This document shows positions 22,792-24,695 of a stretch of 24,695 nt of DNA, in pieces (the first letter of the stretch is position 1; every line of letters starts with the position of its first letter). The notes beneath the pieces are model-generated. The model saw only the letters and a list, made by a program, of their open reading frames with translations, was not told the DNA's origin and did not search any database. Source of the stretch: a virus; IMG/VR virus record IMGVR_UViG_3300025112_000179, positions 1-24,695 of that record; one strand, given 5' to 3'. The position numbers were made by a program, and so were the translations under genes.

Positions 22792-22815
22792 TATAGTTAA
22801 GATTTCTAAACTATA
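22792..22815. promoter_or_regulatory. Inverted repeat and -10-like boxes between divergent genes
   Basis: TATAGTT (22792-22798) and AACTATA (22809-22815) form a perfect 7-bp inverted repeat around a 10-nt spacer, in the 41-nt gap between the chaperone-like gene and the helicase. The right arm overlaps a TATAAT (22812-22817) pointing to the helicase, which would start transcription almost at its ATG. It may be a divergent promoter or operator; no matching -35 box at normal spacing was found. Confidence 0.3.
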
Positions 22816-22820
22816 ATAGT

Positions 22821-24200
22821 ATGATGAAAATTCATATAAATAACTTAAATTCTAAGATTGAGACAGATAATCCTAATCTTTTAAAAGCCTTATACGATTT
22901 ATACACTTTTAGGGTTCCAGGAGGTGAATACTCCCCTGCCTACAAACGAAGACAGTGGGATGGGAAAATTCATTTTATTTCATCTACTGGAACTTTTAAA
23001 ACAGGATTATTATCTAGACTCCTTGCAGATTTGAAGAAGATTGACTGTGAGCCAGAGATTAAATATCCCAAATCAATGACCTCTGAATGGTATCATCATC
23101 AAATTATAACGATTAACGGGTTTACATATTATGACTACCAAAAGGAACTTATTGAGCAGGGGTTAGATAAAAAGAGGGGCATTATTAAGTCCCCCACAGG
23201 TTCAGGGAAAACTTTAATCATGGCGGGGCTAATCAAAGCCTTAACAGGAAGAAAGATGGTTATTCTTTTCAACGCAAAACAACTACTAACACAAACTTAT
23301 GATTTTCTTACTAAAGAGTGTGGCATGGACAATATTGGCCTTTGTTATGGTGAGGGTTATATTTACGGTGACATTATGCTTTGTACTGTCCAGAGCATTG
23401 AAAAAATCCTCGACACACACTTGGAGGAAACCGAAGTCCTTATGATAGATGAGTGCCATGAGTTCGCTAATGGCAAGACCACCCTAGCAGCCATCAGGAG
23501 CTTCCCTAAGGCTGCGTATCGCTTCGGATTCACCGCAACACCTCCCAATGACTCCGTGCCTCTCTACAACCTTGAGGGGGCTCTGGGAGGGGTCATACAG
23601 GTTGTGGACACAGCCACCCTTATAGACTCAGGCAAGCTAACAAAACCAGTAATTCAATTAATCGCTAGATCCTACAATGCTAGTGGGTCGGACGAAGATT
23701 TGGCATATTTAGATATTTATGAAAAATTTATCGTAAATAACGATGAACGAAATAACATTATCAAGGAGATTGTAAATGATATCAAAAAACAAAACGAAAG
23801 AGCCCGTATCCTTATTCTTACCAAATCACTTAATCATGGGAGAACCTTGGAAAACTTATGTGGAAGCAGCTGCCAATTCTTGGAGGGGGCTAATTCGGTT
23901 GGAGAACGGTATAACGCTATATCTAGATTCCGAAGATGTAGAGATTCTTCTGTCCTCATTGGCACTAAAATACTCCAAACAGGGATTAACATTGAAGAAA
24001 TAACCCACTTCATCAATGCAAGAGGAATGAAATCTGAAATTGCTACTTTGCAAGCATTGGGAAGAGCCTTAAGACGGCATGAATCCAAAGATAAAGTTTA
24101 TATCTACGATTTTCTTGACAAGGAAAATTATCTCAGAGAGCATTCAATATCGAGAAAGCGTCATTATGAAAGGGAAGGACATACCGTAACGATATGTTAA
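22821..24200 (+). CDS. uvsW: UvsW-type SF2 DNA helicase
   Basis: A 459-aa superfamily 2 helicase like T4 UvsW (503 aa), which unwinds branched DNA and R-loops in recombination-dependent replication. The small N-terminal domain has the UvsW pattern YSPAYKRRQWDGKIHF (about 38-53). The motor motifs are SPTGSGKT (124-131, Walker A), MIDECHEF (D210-E211-C212-H213), GFTATPPN (motif III), ILTKSLNHGR, TKILQTGINI and QALGRALRR (411-419, motif VI). ATG occurs twice in a row (22821 and 22824) without a clear Shine-Dalgarno. Between about 23420 and 23640 the DNA becomes markedly GC-rich while the protein stays in frame, suggesting an exchanged segment. It diverges from the T4_baseplate-family gene and precedes a 75-aa gene, as uvsW precedes uvsW.1 in T4. 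Confidence 0.92.
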   Translation: MMKIHINNLNSKIETDNPNLLKALYDLYTFRVPGGEYSPAYKRRQWDGKIHFISSTGTFKTGLLSRLLADLKKIDCEPEIKYPKSMTSEWYHHQIITINGFTYYDYQKELIEQGLDKKRGIIKSPTGSGKTLIMAGLIKALTGRKMVILFNAKQLLTQTYDFLTKECGMDNIGLCYGEGYIYGDIMLCTVQSIEKILDTHLEETEVLMIDECHEFANGKTTLAAIRSFPKAAYRFGFTATPPNDSVPLYNLEGALGGVIQVVDTATLIDSGKLTKPVIQLIARSYNASGSDEDLAYLDIYEKFIVNNDERNNIIKEIVNDIKKQNERARILILTKSLNHGRTLENLCGSSCQFLEGANSVGERYNAISRFRRCRDSSVLIGTKILQTGINIEEITHFINARGMKSEIATLQALGRALRRHESKDKVYIYDFLDKENYLREHSISRKRHYEREGHTVTIC

Positions 24201-24209
24201 ATATAAAAA

Positions 24210-24437
24210 ATGAAAACCAGACAATCCATAGAAAAGCAAGTATTCTCATTATCAGAAGAAGATAAAAAAAATCTTCAAGCATTAGTTGAAGATATTAACA
24301 TGGTTGTTAATAAAAAAACAATCAGCGAAGATACTCTCACTAAACTAACAAATATTATAACAGTTCTAACATCTCTAAAAGATAACTATATGTGGAGATT
24401 ATTGAGGGCTGCTAAACAAAACCATATGTTAGATTAA
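24210..24437 (+). CDS. Small helical protein downstream of the helicase
   Basis: A 75-aa protein, probably all helical, beginning MKTRQSIEKQVFSLSEEDKK and ending KDNYMWRLLRAAKQNHMLD. It starts 9 nt after the helicase stop, so it is likely co-transcribed. T4 encodes a 76-aa UvsW.1 at the same place; the size and position agree, but I cannot show sequence homology by eye. The Shine-Dalgarno is poor (AAATATAAAAA). Its TAA shares a TTAA with the TAA of the convergent membrane-protein gene. Confidence 0.7.
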   Translation: MKTRQSIEKQVFSLSEEDKKNLQALVEDINMVVNKKTISEDTLTKLTNIITVLTSLKDNYMWRLLRAAKQNHMLD

Positions 24438-24670
24438 CGAGGCTCTGGTAAAGATAGTTCTGGGTTTGCCATTTTTAGCCTCAAAGTCCAATTTTCCATA
24501 TCTAGAGTAGTCCAACGATCCTCTGCCAACCGTTCAATGTTTTCTAGGCGGTTATCAATGTTGCCCAGCTTATCATTCATCCAGACTACTCCCCCACAAA
24601 TCAACATAACAAAACTCAAAGGAATGAGGGTATCCTTTGAGAGATGAGTCTTTTTTCCATTTTCAGTCAT
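24434..24670 (-). CDS. Small single-pass membrane protein, holin-like candidate
   Basis: A 78-aa protein with a charged N-terminus (MTENGKKTHLSKD), one transmembrane helix at about 15-31 (LIPLSFVMLICGGVVWM) and a soluble helical tail. The tail includes LGNIDNRLENIERLAEDRW and ends in Pro-rich PELSLPEPR. The ATG has AGGA about 7 nt upstream. Size and topology would fit a single-span holin or another small membrane protein such as a lysis or superinfection factor. No endolysin lies in the window, so this is only a suggestion. Its stop overlaps that of the convergent 75-aa gene. Confidence 0.75.
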   Translation of the reverse strand: MTENGKKTHLSKDTLIPLSFVMLICGGVVWMNDKLGNIDNRLENIERLAEDRWTTLDMENWTLRLKMANPELSLPEPR

Positions 24671-24695
24671 AATAAATCCTAGCTTACTCTTTTGA

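Overview
This window is a dense, AT-rich stretch of a tailed-phage genome, or of a prophage-like region. It encodes the baseplate and tail-assembly part of a contractile (myovirus) tail of the T4 supergroup. The evidence is a run of minus-strand genes that look like T4-type baseplate parts: gp6-like wedge, gp25-like sheath initiator, gp53-like wedge, gp27/gpD-like hub, gp5/gpV-like spike with a beta-helical tip, a tape measure protein and a T4_baseplate-family (gp26/gp51) protein. A UvsW-type helicase and a T4/DnaG-type primase lie among them. The host cannot be read from the sequence. The base composition and AT-rich codons suit a low-GC host, perhaps aquatic. No rRNA, tRNA, CRISPR array or insertion sequence is visible. 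The largest gap between genes is about 65 nt, so there is no long non-coding stretch.

Layout, left to right. 1-17.8 kb (all minus): the start of an unidentified virion gene cut by the window edge; a 1980-aa gpI/gp7-like wedge protein that carries two apparent carbohydrate-binding-like modules; gp6-like wedge; gp25-like protein; a 906-aa protein with a C-terminal LamG/concanavalin-like domain; the spike; an 868-aa hub; a gp53-like protein; an XkdP/tube-adaptor-like protein; and the tape measure protein. These genes are joined by TAATG or ATGA stop/start overlaps, or by gaps of 9 nt or less, as in a translationally coupled operon. 17.8-20.3 kb: a small unknown minus gene, then an island with a small plus-strand unknown gene, a minus-strand PD-(D/E)XK nuclease with an Fe-S cysteine signature, and a plus-strand Toprim primase. 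The nuclease and primase start codons overlap head to head inside an ATGTACAT palindrome. 20.2-22.8 kb (minus): two unrecognised, probably structural proteins, then a T4_baseplate-family gene whose 3' end holds a textbook -1 slippery heptamer leading into an 82-codon frame with no start of its own at the right place. This looks like a tape-measure-chaperone G/GT frameshift pair. 22.8-24.7 kb: a divergent UvsW-type helicase, a 75-aa gene in the position of T4 uvsW.1, and a convergent 78-aa single-pass membrane protein.

How the genes fit together: the minus-strand set would be the late tail operon, transcribed from about 22.78 kb leftwards. In that order come chaperone pair, two unknown structural proteins, tape measure protein, tube adaptor, hub, spike, wedge proteins and receptor-binding modules. 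The plus-strand primase and helicase, with the minus-strand nuclease, would serve replication and recombination. They split the chaperone genes from the tape measure gene, which is unusual.

The observations most worth a second look are the frameshift site, a sharply GC-rich patch of about 200 nt inside the helicase gene, the overlapping divergent start codons, the apparent loss of the primase zinc ribbon, and the giant wedge/adhesin fusion.
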